Source: Pseudomonas viridiflava (GTDB lineage Bacteria; Pseudomonadota; Gammaproteobacteria; Pseudomonadales; Pseudomonadaceae). From it: a DNA stretch of 64,000 bases. Position numbers and translations under genes: made by a program. This document shows positions 27,106 to 36,572 of the stretch, piece after piece. The notes beneath the pieces were generated by a model. It searched no databases. It worked only from the letters and a program-made list of their open reading frames with translations, and was not told where the DNA came from. The DNA lies in NCBI RefSeq assembly GCF_900590755.1, contig NZ_UUOC01000052.1, positions 558,001 through 622,000 of the forward strand. The letters run 5' to 3'. Numbering within the stretch: position 1 is the first letter of the stretch; each line of letters opens with the position of its first letter.

Positions 27106-27762
27106 TTAGCTACGCAGCGTTATCACCGGCCAGCCCCTGCTTTCAGCCTCAGCACGCAGCTTCGGGTCCGGATCCACTGCCACCGGGTTGGCGACTTGTT
27201 CCAATAGCGGTAGGTCGTTCAGCGAGTCGCTATAGAAATAGCTGTCCTCCAGGCTGAACTGGTTCTCTTCCAGCCAACGATTCAGGCGCGTCACCTTGCC
27301 TTCGCGGAAGCACGGCACGTCCGTGGTGCGCCCGCTATAACGGCCGTCGATGATTTCACATTCAGTCGCCAACAGTGTGTCGATGCCCAGGCGCGCAACA
27401 ATCGGCGCAGTCACGAACCGATTGGTTGCGGTGATGACCACCAGCTTGTCACCGGCTTCGCGGTGCTTGGCGATCAGTTCCAGTGCCTTGGGCAGCATGA
27501 GCGGCTCGATGCAATCGCGCATGAAGTCACGATGCCATTCGTCGAGCTGCGCCATCTCGGTACGGCCCAGAATCTCCAGGCTGAAGTTCAGATAGTCAGT
27601 GAGGTTCAAGGTCCCGGCCAGATAATCCTGATAAAACTCGTCGTTGCGGGTTTTGTAGGTAACAGCGTCGAGGATGCCGCGTTCGCACAGGTAATCCCCC
27701 CACGCGTGATCGCTGTCGCCGCCCAGAAGGGTGTTGTCGAGGTCGAATAAAGCCAGACGCAT
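27106..27762 (-). CDS. HAD-superfamily phosphatase, SerB/HisN-like subclass IB
   Basis: 218 residues with HAD motifs: nucleophile Asp7 and acid Asp9 in LFDLDNTLLGG, motif II Thr in VVITATNRF, and the acidic motif SDSLNDLPLLE. A helical cap lies between motifs I and II, as in phosphoserine phosphatase-like enzymes. The orthologue next to rppH-ptsP in P. aeruginosa (PA0335) is, as I recall, a histidinol-phosphate phosphatase candidate; sequence alone supports only small phosphomonoesterase. ATG 27762 begins directly with the motif strand; the longer frame to 27816 adds a non-family extension. Confidence 0.82.
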   Translation of the reverse strand: MRLALFDLDNTLLGGDSDHAWGDYLCERGILDAVTYKTRNDEFYQDYLAGTLNLTDYLNFSLEILGRTEMAQLDEWHRDFMRDCIEPLMLPKALELIAKHREAGDKLVVITATNRFVTAPIVARLGIDTLLATECEIIDGRYSGRTTDVPCFREGKVTRLNRWLEENQFSLEDSYFYSDSLNDLPLLEQVANPVAVDPDPKLRAEAESRGWPVITLRS

Positions 27763-27904
27763 GCGGTTACTCGCTGAAATAGTTGAAAAAAGAGCACCAG
27801 AATACGAGGTTTTCACAACTCTTCACATAACCTGCTAAGCCTCGTTGCTGCCGTGAGCGCCTTTGTGGAACAATGCGGTGACATGCGTTTGCGAGGTTGT
27901 TGCC

Positions 27905-28384
27905 GTGATCGACCCCGATGGTTTCCGTCCTAATGTCGGGATAATTCTGACAAACGACTCCGGCCAAGTCCTATGGGCTCGGCGAATCAACCAAGATGCC
28001 TGGCAGTTTCCACAGGGTGGTATCAACCCACAGGAGACGCCGGAAGACGCTCTTTATCGTGAATTGAACGAAGAAGTCGGGCTGGAACGTGAAGATGTGC
28101 AAATTCTTGCCTGCACTCGGGGCTGGTTGCGCTATCGTCTGCCGCAACGACTGGTCAGAACGCACAGCCAACCGCTGTGCATCGGCCAGAAGCAAAAATG
28201 GTTTCTCCTGCGCCTGGTCTCCAACGAGCAACGGGTGCGGATGGATTTGACCGGGAAACCGGAGTTCGATGGCTGGCGCTGGGTCAGTTATTGGTATCCG
28301 CTGGGTCAGGTGGTGACATTCAAGCGCGAGGTGTATCGACGCGCACTCAAAGAGCTTGCCCCGCGCCTTTTATCGCGCGACTGA
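27905..28384 (+). CDS. rppH: RNA pyrophosphohydrolase (Nudix), GTG start
   Basis: Removes pyrophosphate from mRNA 5' ends and so starts RNase E-dependent decay. 159 residues when begun at GTG 27905 (IDPDGFRPNVG), the usual length; GAGG is about 10 bases upstream, and an upstream TTG gives an atypical extension. The Nudix box spans residues 38-60 (GGINPQETPEDALYRELNEE), with RINQDAWQFPQGG preceding it. Directly precedes ptsP (21 bp), a conserved pair in gammaproteobacteria. Confidence 0.95.
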   Translation: MIDPDGFRPNVGIILTNDSGQVLWARRINQDAWQFPQGGINPQETPEDALYRELNEEVGLEREDVQILACTRGWLRYRLPQRLVRTHSQPLCIGQKQKWFLLRLVSNEQRVRMDLTGKPEFDGWRWVSYWYPLGQVVTFKREVYRRALKELAPRLLSRD

Positions 28385-28405
28385 CACGGAGTTCGACCCC
28401 GAGCC

Positions 28406-30685
28406 ATGCTCAATACGCTGCGCAAGATCGTCCAGGAAGTTAACTCCGCCAAGGATCTCAAGGCGGCGTTGGGGATTATTGTGTTACGCGTCAAAGAGGC
28501 CATGGGCAGCCAAGTCTGCTCGGTCTATTTGCTCGATCCCGAAAGCAATCGCTTCGTGCTGATGGCAACCGAGGGCCTGAACAAGCGCTCTATCGGCAAA
28601 GTCAGCATGGCGCCGAACGAAGGCCTGGTGGGCTTGGTCGGCACCCGTGAAGAACCGCTGAACCTCGAAAACGCAGCCGATCACCCTCGTTATCGCTACT
28701 TTGCCGAAACCGGCGAAGAGCGTTACGCATCCTTCCTTGGCGCGCCGATCATCCACCACCGGCGTGTGGTGGGCGTGTTGGTGATCCAGCAAAAGGAGCG
28801 TCGCCAGTTTGACGAGGGCGAGGAAGCTTTCCTCGTCACCATGAGCGCGCAGCTCGCGGGCGTTATCGCGCACGCCGAAGCCACTGGCTCGATCCGCGGT
28901 CTGGGTCGCCAGGGCAAAGGCATTCAGGAAGCCAAATTCGTTGGCGTCGCCGGTTCTCCCGGTGCGGCGGTCGGCGTGGCGGTGGTCATGTTGCCGCCTG
29001 CTGATCTGGAAGTAGTCCCGGATAAAACCGTCAGCGACATCCAGGCCGAGCTGGCCTTGTTCCAGACTGCGCTGGAAGGCGTGCGCAGCGATATGCGCGC
29101 CCTGTCCGCGAAACTCGCCAATCAGCTGCGTCCGGAAGAGCGCGCGCTGTTCGACGTTTACCTGATGATGCTCGACGACGCCTCTCTGGGCAGCGAAGTG
29201 ACCAACGTCATCAAGACCGGCCAATGGGCGCAGGGTGCCTTGCGTTCGGTGGTCAACGAGCACGTCAAACGTTTCGAACTGATGGACGACGATTACCTGC
29301 GCGAGCGGGCGTCGGACGTCAAGGATCTGGGTCGTCGCTTGCTGGCGTATCTGCAGGAAGCCCGACAGCAGACTCTGGTTTATCCCGACAACACGATCCT
29401 GGTCAGCGAAGAGCTTTCGCCGGCCATGCTTGGTGAAGTGCCGGAAGGCAAACTGGTCGGTTTGATTTCGGTACTCGGCTCCGGCAACTCCCACGTGGCG
29501 ATCCTGGCGCGAGCCATGGGCATTCCTACGGTCATGGGCGTCGTCGATCTGCCTTATTCCAAGGTCGATGGCATCGAGCTGATCGTCGATGGTTATCACG
29601 GCGAAGTCTTCACCAACCCTAGCGACGTGATGCGCAAGCAATTCGCCAAGGTGGTCGAGGAGGAGCGCCAGCTGTCTCAGGGGCTGGACGCACTGCGCGA
29701 ACTGCCTTGCGTGACGCTGGACGGCCATCGCATGCCATTGTGGGTCAACACCGGCCTGCTGGCTGATGTGGCCCGCGCCCAGCAGCGCGGCGCTGAAGGT
29801 GTCGGCCTGTATCGGACCGAAGTGCCTTTCATGATTCAGCAGCGCTTCCCGAGTGAAAAAGAACAGCTGGCGATTTATCGCGAGCAGTTGGCCGCGTTCC
29901 ATCCATTGCCGGTCACCATGCGCAGCCTGGACATCGGCGGCGACAAAGCGCTGTCCTACTTCCCGATCAAGGAAGAAAACCCGTTTCTGGGCTGGCGCGG
30001 TATTCGCGTCACCCTCGATCACCCGGAGATTTTCCTGGTGCAGACCCGCGCCATGCTCAAGGCCAGTGAAGGCTTGAACAACCTGCGGATCCTGCTGCCG
30101 ATGATTTCCAGCACCCACGAAGTGGAAGAGGCGCTGCACCTGATCCACCGCGCCTGGGGTGAAGTGCGAGACGAAGGCACCGACGTGCCGATGCCTCCGG
30201 TTGGCGTGATGATCGAAGTCCCGGCGGCGGTGTATCAGACCCGGGATCTAGCGCGTCAGGTGGACTTCCTGTCGGTGGGCTCCAACGACTTGACCCAGTA
30301 CCTGCTGGCCGTGGATCGCAACAATCCACGGGTCGCCGACCTGTACGACTACCTGCACCCGGCAGTGCTGCAAGCCTTGCAGAACGTTGTGCGCGACGCC
30401 CATGCCGAAGGCAAACCGGTGAGTATCTGCGGCGAAATGGCCGGTGATCCTGCTGCTGCCGTGCTGTTGATGGCGATGGGCTTCGACAGCCTGTCGATGA
30501 ACTCCACCAACCTGCCGAAAGTGAAGTGGATGCTGCGCCAGATCCACCTGAGCAAAGCCAAGGAATTACTGGCCCAACTGATGACCAACGACAACCCGCA
30601 AGTGATCAGCAGCTCCCTGCAGCTGGCACTGAAAAACCTCGGGCTGTCGCGGATGATCAATCCGGGGTCGATCAAAGGGCATTGA
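28406..30685 (+). CDS. ptsP: PTS phosphoenolpyruvate-protein phosphotransferase of the nitrogen branch (EI-Ntr)
   Basis: Takes phosphate from PEP and passes it to NPr (PtsO) in the regulatory nitrogen PTS. 759 residues: N-terminal GAF domain (about 1-165) that senses nitrogen signals, then the EI phosphohistidine domain with His363 in LGSGNSHVAILARAMGIP, and the PEP-utilising barrel with YRTEVPFM, LDIGGDK, VGSNDLTQY and the catalytic Cys in VSICGEMAG. Probably co-transcribed with rppH. Confidence 0.97.
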   Translation: MLNTLRKIVQEVNSAKDLKAALGIIVLRVKEAMGSQVCSVYLLDPESNRFVLMATEGLNKRSIGKVSMAPNEGLVGLVGTREEPLNLENAADHPRYRYFAETGEERYASFLGAPIIHHRRVVGVLVIQQKERRQFDEGEEAFLVTMSAQLAGVIAHAEATGSIRGLGRQGKGIQEAKFVGVAGSPGAAVGVAVVMLPPADLEVVPDKTVSDIQAELALFQTALEGVRSDMRALSAKLANQLRPEERALFDVYLMMLDDASLGSEVTNVIKTGQWAQGALRSVVNEHVKRFELMDDDYLRERASDVKDLGRRLLAYLQEARQQTLVYPDNTILVSEELSPAMLGEVPEGKLVGLISVLGSGNSHVAILARAMGIPTVMGVVDLPYSKVDGIELIVDGYHGEVFTNPSDVMRKQFAKVVEEERQLSQGLDALRELPCVTLDGHRMPLWVNTGLLADVARAQQRGAEGVGLYRTEVPFMIQQRFPSEKEQLAIYREQLAAFHPLPVTMRSLDIGGDKALSYFPIKEENPFLGWRGIRVTLDHPEIFLVQTRAMLKASEGLNNLRILLPMISSTHEVEEALHLIHRAWGEVRDEGTDVPMPPVGVMIEVPAAVYQTRDLARQVDFLSVGSNDLTQYLLAVDRNNPRVADLYDYLHPAVLQALQNVVRDAHAEGKPVSICGEMAGDPAAAVLLMAMGFDSLSMNSTNLPKVKWMLRQIHLSKAKELLAQLMTNDNPQVISSSLQLALKNLGLSRMINPGSIKGH

Positions 30686-30699
30686 GCTGACCCGGAACC

Positions 30700-30772
30700 T
30701 GTAGGAGCTGCCGAAGGCTGCGAATTGCGGTTATCAGATATACCCCATTCGCAGCCTTCGGCAGCTCCTACA
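30700..30772. repeat. REPIN type B that overlaps the stop of the NRDE gene
   Basis: Facing arms TGTAGGAGCTGCCGAAGG between convergent ptsP and the NRDE gene. Bases 30768-30770 read TAG on the minus strand and terminate that gene. Confidence 0.88.
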
Positions 30773-31514
30773 AGGTCAGAGACACCTCCCCCAATCTCCC
30801 GCCATACGGCCCAAAGCTGTGTTCGACAAACCGTCGGCTGCCATCGGCATTTACGATCAGCACGGTGCTGGCGCGGGTGCCGTAGTTCGGGCTGGCGATG
30901 AACATACTCGACAGCAACGTCTCGGTCGCGAGGCTGACGCCGGTATCGGGCAGTTCGGCAGTCGGCGCAGTATCCGGGTCACTGAGCAGCGCCATGAGTG
31001 CCAGCGGGTCTGGGATGTCCAGTTGCGTTTCGAGGGCGGCCTTGGCTTTTCTGACTTTAGGCCAGGGCGTGTCTAGCCCGGCGTTCGATAACCCATAAAC
31101 GCCTTCTCCCAGTAAGCATGGCTCAGGCCTGGCGCTGCTCAGGTAATACAGCCGATCACGATTACCGACCAGCAGATTGAAGCCACCGTACTCGTCTGAT
31201 CGGGAGGCGACGTCTGCCAGATAATTCTCGATCGAATCATCACCGGTCAAAAACTGCGCAACCAGTTCGCCACGAGAGCGATGGCCCAGCGGCAGGGCGG
31301 GGTTGCGGATATTGGTCAGCGCCGCGAAACGCCCGTCTGCGTTTACGCCAAGCCAGGTACCGCCAGCTTCAAGATCCCGGCCAGCATAGACGTGTGGCGC
31401 GTCGGCCCATTGCGCCAGGGGCTGGGTCGGGCGGGCATAGAATTCGTCACGATTGGCCGCCACGATCAGCGGCTGGGCGTGGGCGGGGCGCCAGGCGAAT
31501 ACGATCAGACACAT
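30768..31514 (-). CDS. NRDE-family (TANGO2-like) protein
   Basis: 248 residues with the defining AANRDE box at residues 19-24, N-terminal Met-Cys (Cys2, the potential Ntn-type nucleophile) and GGTWLGVN. Family members are implicated in heme or lipid handling in eukaryotes; the bacterial role is unknown. ATG 31514 has AAGGAG six bases upstream. The C-terminus ends in the REPIN, whose arm donates the TAG stop. Confidence 0.85.
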   Translation of the reverse strand: MCLIVFAWRPAHAQPLIVAANRDEFYARPTQPLAQWADAPHVYAGRDLEAGGTWLGVNADGRFAALTNIRNPALPLGHRSRGELVAQFLTGDDSIENYLADVASRSDEYGGFNLLVGNRDRLYYLSSARPEPCLLGEGVYGLSNAGLDTPWPKVRKAKAALETQLDIPDPLALMALLSDPDTAPTAELPDTGVSLATETLLSSMFIASPNYGTRASTVLIVNADGSRRFVEHSFGPYGGRLGEVSLTL

Positions 31515-31715
31515 GCGGTACTCCTTTTTTCAGCCACTCTACGCACCCCTGAAGCTGACTTCCATCGCGCGCTGCTAGAGCCTGGCGTCCCGCTCCGGTA
31601 GTATGCCGTTCTCATTTTCGGACTCGCGCAGGGCTGCTGTTCAGCGTGGGTTTACGTTCTCTGCTTTAGTGTTCTGGTTCAGTGCTCGCAAGAGTTTCCC
31701 TTTTAAGGAGTCGCA

Positions 31716-32522
31716 ATGCTGCCTTACCCGCAGATTGACCCGGTGGCGGTGGCTATCGGCCCGCTGCAAATTCACTGGTACGGTTTGATGTATCTGGTCG
31801 GCATCGGCGGCGCATGGCTGCTGGCTTCGCGCCGCCTGAACAGCTTTGATCCGACCTGGACCAAAGAAAAACTCTCCGACATGATTTTCTGGCTGGCCAT
31901 GGGCGTGATCGTCGGTGGGCGGCTGGGTTATGTGCTGTTCTATGATCTGCCTGCGTACATCGCCAATCCACTGCTGATCTTCGAGGTCTGGAAGGGCGGC
32001 ATGGCGTTCCACGGCGGGTTTGTCGGCGTGATGCTGGCGGCGTGGTTTTTCGCCCGGCGCAATGGCAAGTCGTTCTTTGAACTGATGGACTTCATCGCGC
32101 CCATGGTGCCGATTGGTCTGGGTGCAGGTCGTATCGGCAACTTCATCAACGCCGAGCTATGGGGCAAGCCGACCGATGTGCCGTGGGCCATGGTTTTCCC
32201 GCGTTTCAGCGATCCGGCGCAGTTGGCCCGTCACCCGTCGCAGCTGTATCAGTTCGCGCTGGAAGGTGTCGCGTTGTTCCTGATCCTGTATCTGTTCTCG
32301 CGCAAACCCCGCCCGACCATGGCGATTTCCGGCATGTTCGCGCTTTTCTACGGGATTTTCCGCTTCATCGTCGAGTTCGTCCGCGTGCCGGATGCACAGT
32401 TGGGCTACCTGGCGTGGGGTTGGTTGACCATGGGTCAGGTGCTCAGCCTGCCGATGATCATCGCGGGCGCCGTGCTGATCTGGCTGGCGTACAATCGCGC
32501 ACCCGCGGTCAAAACGGTTTAA
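31716..32522 (+). CDS. lgt: Prolipoprotein diacylglyceryl transferase
   Basis: Inner-membrane enzyme transferring diacylglycerol from phosphatidylglycerol to the lipobox cysteine of prolipoproteins. 268 residues, about seven membrane segments; Lgt signatures include HWYGLMYLVG, AFHGGFVG and the phosphate-binding GRIGNFINAELWGKP. ATG 31716 has AAGGAG upstream. 52 bp before thyA, with which it is commonly co-transcribed. Confidence 0.96.
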   Translation: MLPYPQIDPVAVAIGPLQIHWYGLMYLVGIGGAWLLASRRLNSFDPTWTKEKLSDMIFWLAMGVIVGGRLGYVLFYDLPAYIANPLLIFEVWKGGMAFHGGFVGVMLAAWFFARRNGKSFFELMDFIAPMVPIGLGAGRIGNFINAELWGKPTDVPWAMVFPRFSDPAQLARHPSQLYQFALEGVALFLILYLFSRKPRPTMAISGMFALFYGIFRFIVEFVRVPDAQLGYLAWGWLTMGQVLSLPMIIAGAVLIWLAYNRAPAVKTV

Positions 32523-32526
32523 CACC

Positions 32527-32557
32527 GAAACGCCGGGCGTTGCTGCCCGGCGGTTTC
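32527..32557 (+). promoter_or_regulatory. Hairpin between lgt and thyA
   Basis: Stem GAAACGCCGGGC / GCCCGGCGGTTTC (one bulged G) with loop GTTGCT, and no T-run after it. It sits just upstream of the thyA start, so it could attenuate or pause transcription (inference). Confidence 0.5.
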
Positions 32558-32574
32558 ATCGATGCAGGTAATTT

Positions 32575-33546
32575 ATGAAGCAATATCTGGAATTAGTCGC
32601 CCACGTCATCAAGAACGGGACGCTGCAGGCCAACCGCACTGGCGTTAAGACCATCAGCTTTCCCGGCGCGATGCTGCGCTACGACCTCAAGGAAGGCTTC
32701 CCGGCGATCACCACCCGGCGCATGGCTTTCAAATCCGCGATTGGCGAGATGGTCGGATTTCTGCGGGGCGTGAACAATGCCGCCGAATTCCGCGAGCTGG
32801 GCTGCAAGGTCTGGGACCAGAACGCCAACGAAAACGCCCAATGGCTGGATAACCCGTTCCGCAAGGGCGAGGACGATCTGGGCGAAATCTACGGCGTGCA
32901 GTGGCGCAAGTGGCCTGCCTACAAGCGCATCGACTTGAGCAACCCGAAAGCCATCGAGCTGGCGATCAGTCAGGGCTATCAGCAGATTGCTCAGTCCGAA
33001 GAAGACGGTCAGGCCTACGTTGTGCTGTACAAGGCCATCGATCAGATTCGCCAGTGCGTCGACACCATCATCAAGGATCCGGGCAGCCGTCGTATCCTGT
33101 TCCACGGCTGGAACTGCGCGCAGCTGGATGAAATGGCCTTGCCGCCCTGCCACCTGCTGTACCAGTTCCACCCGAATCAGGAGACCAAAGAAATCTCCCT
33201 GACGCTGTACATCCGCTCCAATGACCTGGGCCTCGGCACGCCATTCAACCTGACCGAAGGCGCTGCGCTGCTCAGCCTGATCGGCCGCCTGACCGGCTAC
33301 ACGCCGCGCTGGTTCACGTATTTCATCGGCGATGCCCATGTCTACGAAAACCACCTGGACATGCTCAACGAGCAGCTCAAACGCGAACCGTATCCGATGC
33401 CGAAGCTGGTGATATCCGACCGTGTGCCGGAATTCGCCAAGACCGGTGTGTATCAGCCTGAATGGCTTGAGCAGATCGAGCCTTCGGACTTCTCGCTGGA
33501 AGGGTACGAGCATCATCCGGCGATGACTGCGCCGATGGCGGTTTAA
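32575..33546 (+). CDS. thyA: Thymidylate synthase, long form
   Basis: Methylates dUMP to dTMP using methylene-tetrahydrofolate. 323 residues against 264 in E. coli. The extra length is mainly an insertion around residues 113-155 between EIYGVQWRKWPAY and the DQIRQCVDTI helix; catalytic Cys192 in ALPPCHLLYQF and the RRILFHGWN phosphate-binding arginines are intact. Such insertions occur in other Pseudomonas ThyA proteins. Follows lgt. Confidence 0.95.
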   Translation: MKQYLELVAHVIKNGTLQANRTGVKTISFPGAMLRYDLKEGFPAITTRRMAFKSAIGEMVGFLRGVNNAAEFRELGCKVWDQNANENAQWLDNPFRKGEDDLGEIYGVQWRKWPAYKRIDLSNPKAIELAISQGYQQIAQSEEDGQAYVVLYKAIDQIRQCVDTIIKDPGSRRILFHGWNCAQLDEMALPPCHLLYQFHPNQETKEISLTLYIRSNDLGLGTPFNLTEGAALLSLIGRLTGYTPRWFTYFIGDAHVYENHLDMLNEQLKREPYPMPKLVISDRVPEFAKTGVYQPEWLEQIEPSDFSLEGYEHHPAMTAPMAV

Positions 33547-33564
33547 TACCTGTTGGCGCGAAAC

Positions 33565-33654
33565 GTGGGACCGGCTTTAGCCGGGAAGAGGCCTGTACAT
33601 CCGACGCCTCTGTGTCGTCTGAACTACCGCCTTCCCGGCTAAAGCCGGTCCCAC
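33565..33654. repeat. REPIN type A between thyA and cadR
   Basis: Arms GTGGGACCGGCTTTAGCCGG and complement, between two convergent genes. Confidence 0.86.
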
Positions 33655-33673
33655 TATCAATCAAGCAGCCCCA

Positions 33674-34120
33674 TCAATGCCCATGACTCCTGCCCACATG
33701 GGAGTGCTCTACATCAGCGGTCGCTACGCTGCCGCTGACTTCCAGTCGATCCAGAATCCCGCAATGATCCGGTGAACCCTCGCCGCAACGTTCGCGCAAG
33801 TCCAGTAGCTGTGTCTGCAAGGCTTGCAGGCTGGCGATGCGGTCGTTGACGTGCTGGATATGCTCATCGATCAGCGCATTGACACTCACGCACTGGTCCT
33901 GCGGGCTGTCGCGCAGGTTGAGCAGGCTGCGGATTTCTTCAAGGGTCATATCCAGGCTGCGGCAATTGCGGATGAAGGTCAGCCGCTCGACATGCGCCTG
34001 GGTGTACAACCGATAGTTGCCATCACTGCGCGCCGGGGCTGGCAGCAGGCCCTCGCGCTCGTAATAACGGATGGTTTCCACCTGCGCATCGGTCAGTTTG
34101 GCCAGTTCGCCAATCTTCAT
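33674..34120 (-). CDS. cadR: Cd(II)/Pb(II)-responsive MerR-family regulator
   Basis: Binds the long-spacer cadA promoter and underwinds it when loaded with Cd, Pb or Zn. 148 residues: winged helix-turn-helix (MKIGELAKLTDAQVETIRYYE), dimerisation coiled coil, and metal-binding Cys77, Cys112 and Cys120, the CadR pattern. The C-terminal tail is His-rich (HSHVGRSHGH), typical of Pseudomonas CadR. Start ATG 34120 is the conserved one; the open frame upstream runs through the operator. Divergent from cadA. Confidence 0.95.
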   Translation of the reverse strand: MKIGELAKLTDAQVETIRYYEREGLLPAPARSDGNYRLYTQAHVERLTFIRNCRSLDMTLEEIRSLLNLRDSPQDQCVSVNALIDEHIQHVNDRIASLQALQTQLLDLRERCGEGSPDHCGILDRLEVSGSVATADVEHSHVGRSHGH

Positions 34121-34143
34121 GGTCGTTGATCCAATTTGAATGC

Positions 34144-34174
34144 TTGACCCTATAGTGGCTACAGGGTGTTCACT
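34144..34174 (+). promoter_or_regulatory. MerR-type cadA promoter with CadR operator
   Basis: -35 TTGACC (34144-34149) is followed by a 19-bp spacer and a weak -10 TTCACT (34169-34174). The spacer carries the dyad ACCCTATAG-TGG-CTACAGGGT (34147-34167, one mismatch), matching known CadR boxes. The overlong spacer is the hallmark of MerR activation. Confidence 0.85.
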
Positions 34175-34203
34175 TGGCAACAAGCAAGTCAAAGGACCGG
34201 ACC

Positions 34204-36480
34204 ATGAGCCAGATGACACCCGTCGAGGGCAAGCACGACCACGCCGAACACGACCATTCGCAGCACGACCATTCACAACATGAGCATGCCGAAAAAACGC
34301 ATGATCACGCTGTGCATGCCCACAGCTGCTGTTCTTCGAAAGCCGCCCCTGCCGTGGTGTCGTTCACGGATGCGCCTGCATCGGGCGGCCAACTCAGTAC
34401 TTTCCGTATCGAACAGATGGATTGCCCTACGGAGCAGACGCTTATTCAGAACAAGCTCGGCAAGCTGGCGGGCGTGCAGAAGCTTGAATTCAATCTGATC
34501 AATCGTGTGTTGGGCGTCTGGCATGAGTTGCCTTCCACCGACCCTATTCGCGATGCCATTGCCTCCTTGGGCATGCAGGCCGAGCCGATTGAAGAGGGCG
34601 CCGAAGCCGCGCCAGCCCCGGTGGTCAAAAAAGCCTGGTGGCCGCTGGCGTTGTCCGGCGTCACAGCGCTGGCAGCCGAGGTCATTCACTTTGCAGCGCT
34701 GGCGCCTACCTGGGTGGTCGCCCTTGTGGCGCTGGTGTCCATCCTCAGCGGCGGTTTGGGTACCTATAAGAAAGGGTGGATTGCGCTCAAAAACCTCAAC
34801 CTGAACATCAATGCTCTGATGAGCATCGCCGTGACTGGCGCAGTGCTGATCGGGCAATGGCCGGAAGCGGCGATGGTGATGTTCCTGTTCACCGTTGCTG
34901 AGTTGATCGAGGCCAAGTCCCTGGACCGCGCCCGCAATGCCATCAGCGGCTTGATGCAATTGACCCCTGAGCTGGCCACCGTGCAGCAGGCTGATGGTCA
35001 ATGGCTAGAAGTGGACGCCAAAAGCATCGAGTTGGGCGCTATCGTTCGGGTAAAACCCGGCGAGCGGGTGGCGCTGGACGGCGAGGTGGTTGCCGGTAAT
35101 TCGACCATCGACCAGGCACCGATCACCGGCGAAAGCCTGCCCGTGGAAAAAACCATCGGCGACAAGGTGTTTGCCGGGACCATCAACCAGGCTGGCTCGC
35201 TGGAATACCGGGTGACCGCCGCTGCCAACAACTCCACTCTGGCGCGGATCATCCATGCTGTGGAAGCTGCTCAGGGTTCACGGGCGCCGACCCAGCGTTT
35301 CGTCGACAGCTTCTCGCGCATCTACACCCCGGCGGTATTCCTCTTCGCGCTGGGGGTCGCGATCATCCCGCCGCTGTTCATGGGGGCGGTCTGGTTCGAC
35401 TGGATCTACCGCGCCCTGGTATTGCTGGTGGTGGCTTGCCCTTGTGCGTTGGTGATTTCAACGCCTGTGACCATCGTCAGCGGTCTGGCAGCGGCGGCCC
35501 GCAAAGGCATCTTGATCAAGGGCGGCGTGTACCTGGAGATGGGCCACAAGCTGGATTATCTCGCGCTGGATAAAACCGGAACTATTACCCACGGCAAGCC
35601 GGTGCAGACCGATTACGTGTTGCTTGAGCCCACCGCTGCCGACCTCGCCCCTGCTGTGGCTGCGAGTCTGGCGGGGCGTTCCGATCACCCGGTTTCCCAG
35701 GCGATTGCCAAGGCGGCTGAGCAAGGCGCAACGGCTCACGAAGTCAGCGCTTTCGAAGCCCTGGCCGGTCGAGGTGTGCGCGGCGAGATCAAAGGCGAGC
35801 TTTACCATCTGGGCAACCATCGTCTGGTTGAAGAACTTGGTCTGTGTTCACCTCAGCTTGAAGCGCAGCTCGATGCATTGGAGCAGCAGGGCAAAAGCGT
35901 CGTGTTGTTGCTTGATAAATCGGGCCCGCTGGCGCTGTTCGCCGTGGCCGACACCGTGAAAGACAGCAGCCGCGAAGCGATTCAGCAGCTGCATGAGCTG
36001 GGGGTCAAAACCCTGATGCTCACCGGGGACAACCCGCACACCGCCAAAGCCATCGCCGCGCAAGTAGGTATTGATTCAGCCCAGGGCAACCTGATGCCGA
36101 CGGACAAGCTGGAGGCGATTGAAGCGTTGTACGCCAAAGGTCATCGGGTCGGGATGGTCGGCGACGGCATCAACGACGCGCCTGCACTGGCGCGTTCGGA
36201 GATTGGTTTCGCCATGGCTGCCGCCGGGACGGATACCGCGATTGAAACCGCCGATGTCGCCCTGATGGACGATGATCTGCGCAAGATCCCTGCGTTTATT
36301 CGCCTGTCGCAGCGGACCTCGGCGGTGCTCAAGCAGAACATCTACCTGGCGCTGGTGATCAAGGCGATCTTCCTGGTGATGACCTTTGCAGGCATGGCAA
36401 CCATGTGGATGGCAGTGTTTGCCGACATGGGCGTGAGTCTGCTGGTGGTGTTCAATGGGTTGCGGTTGTTGAAGAAGTAA
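34204..36480 (+). CDS. cadA: Cd/Zn/Pb-exporting P1B-type ATPase
   Basis: Inner-membrane pump expelling divalent soft metals. 758 residues from ATG 34204. A strongly His-rich N-terminus (about residues 11-40, many HDH repeats, then CC) is followed by an HMA-like domain with the Pseudomonas CadA motif MDCPTEQ (one Cys instead of CxxC). Transmembrane CPC is at 412-414, the phosphorylation site at Asp456 in DKTGTITHG, then TGES actuator and GDGINDAP hinge. Controlled by the divergent CadR. Confidence 0.96.
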   Translation: MSQMTPVEGKHDHAEHDHSQHDHSQHEHAEKTHDHAVHAHSCCSSKAAPAVVSFTDAPASGGQLSTFRIEQMDCPTEQTLIQNKLGKLAGVQKLEFNLINRVLGVWHELPSTDPIRDAIASLGMQAEPIEEGAEAAPAPVVKKAWWPLALSGVTALAAEVIHFAALAPTWVVALVALVSILSGGLGTYKKGWIALKNLNLNINALMSIAVTGAVLIGQWPEAAMVMFLFTVAELIEAKSLDRARNAISGLMQLTPELATVQQADGQWLEVDAKSIELGAIVRVKPGERVALDGEVVAGNSTIDQAPITGESLPVEKTIGDKVFAGTINQAGSLEYRVTAAANNSTLARIIHAVEAAQGSRAPTQRFVDSFSRIYTPAVFLFALGVAIIPPLFMGAVWFDWIYRALVLLVVACPCALVISTPVTIVSGLAAAARKGILIKGGVYLEMGHKLDYLALDKTGTITHGKPVQTDYVLLEPTAADLAPAVAASLAGRSDHPVSQAIAKAAEQGATAHEVSAFEALAGRGVRGEIKGELYHLGNHRLVEELGLCSPQLEAQLDALEQQGKSVVLLLDKSGPLALFAVADTVKDSSREAIQQLHELGVKTLMLTGDNPHTAKAIAAQVGIDSAQGNLMPTDKLEAIEALYAKGHRVGMVGDGINDAPALARSEIGFAMAAAGTDTAIETADVALMDDDLRKIPAFIRLSQRTSAVLKQNIYLALVIKAIFLVMTFAGMATMWMAVFADMGVSLLVVFNGLRLLKK

Positions 36481-36495
36481 ATCGCACCGCTATCC

Positions 36496-36570
36496 CTGTA
36501 GGAGCTGCCGAAGGCTGCGAAAGCGATTCTCCTGACACACCGCTTTCGCAGCCTTCGGCAGCTCCTACAG
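36496..36570. repeat. REPIN type B between cadA and hutG
   Basis: Facing arms CTGTAGGAGCTGCCGAAGG between convergent genes; ends 2 bp before the hutG stop. Confidence 0.88.
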
Positions 36571-36572
36571 AT

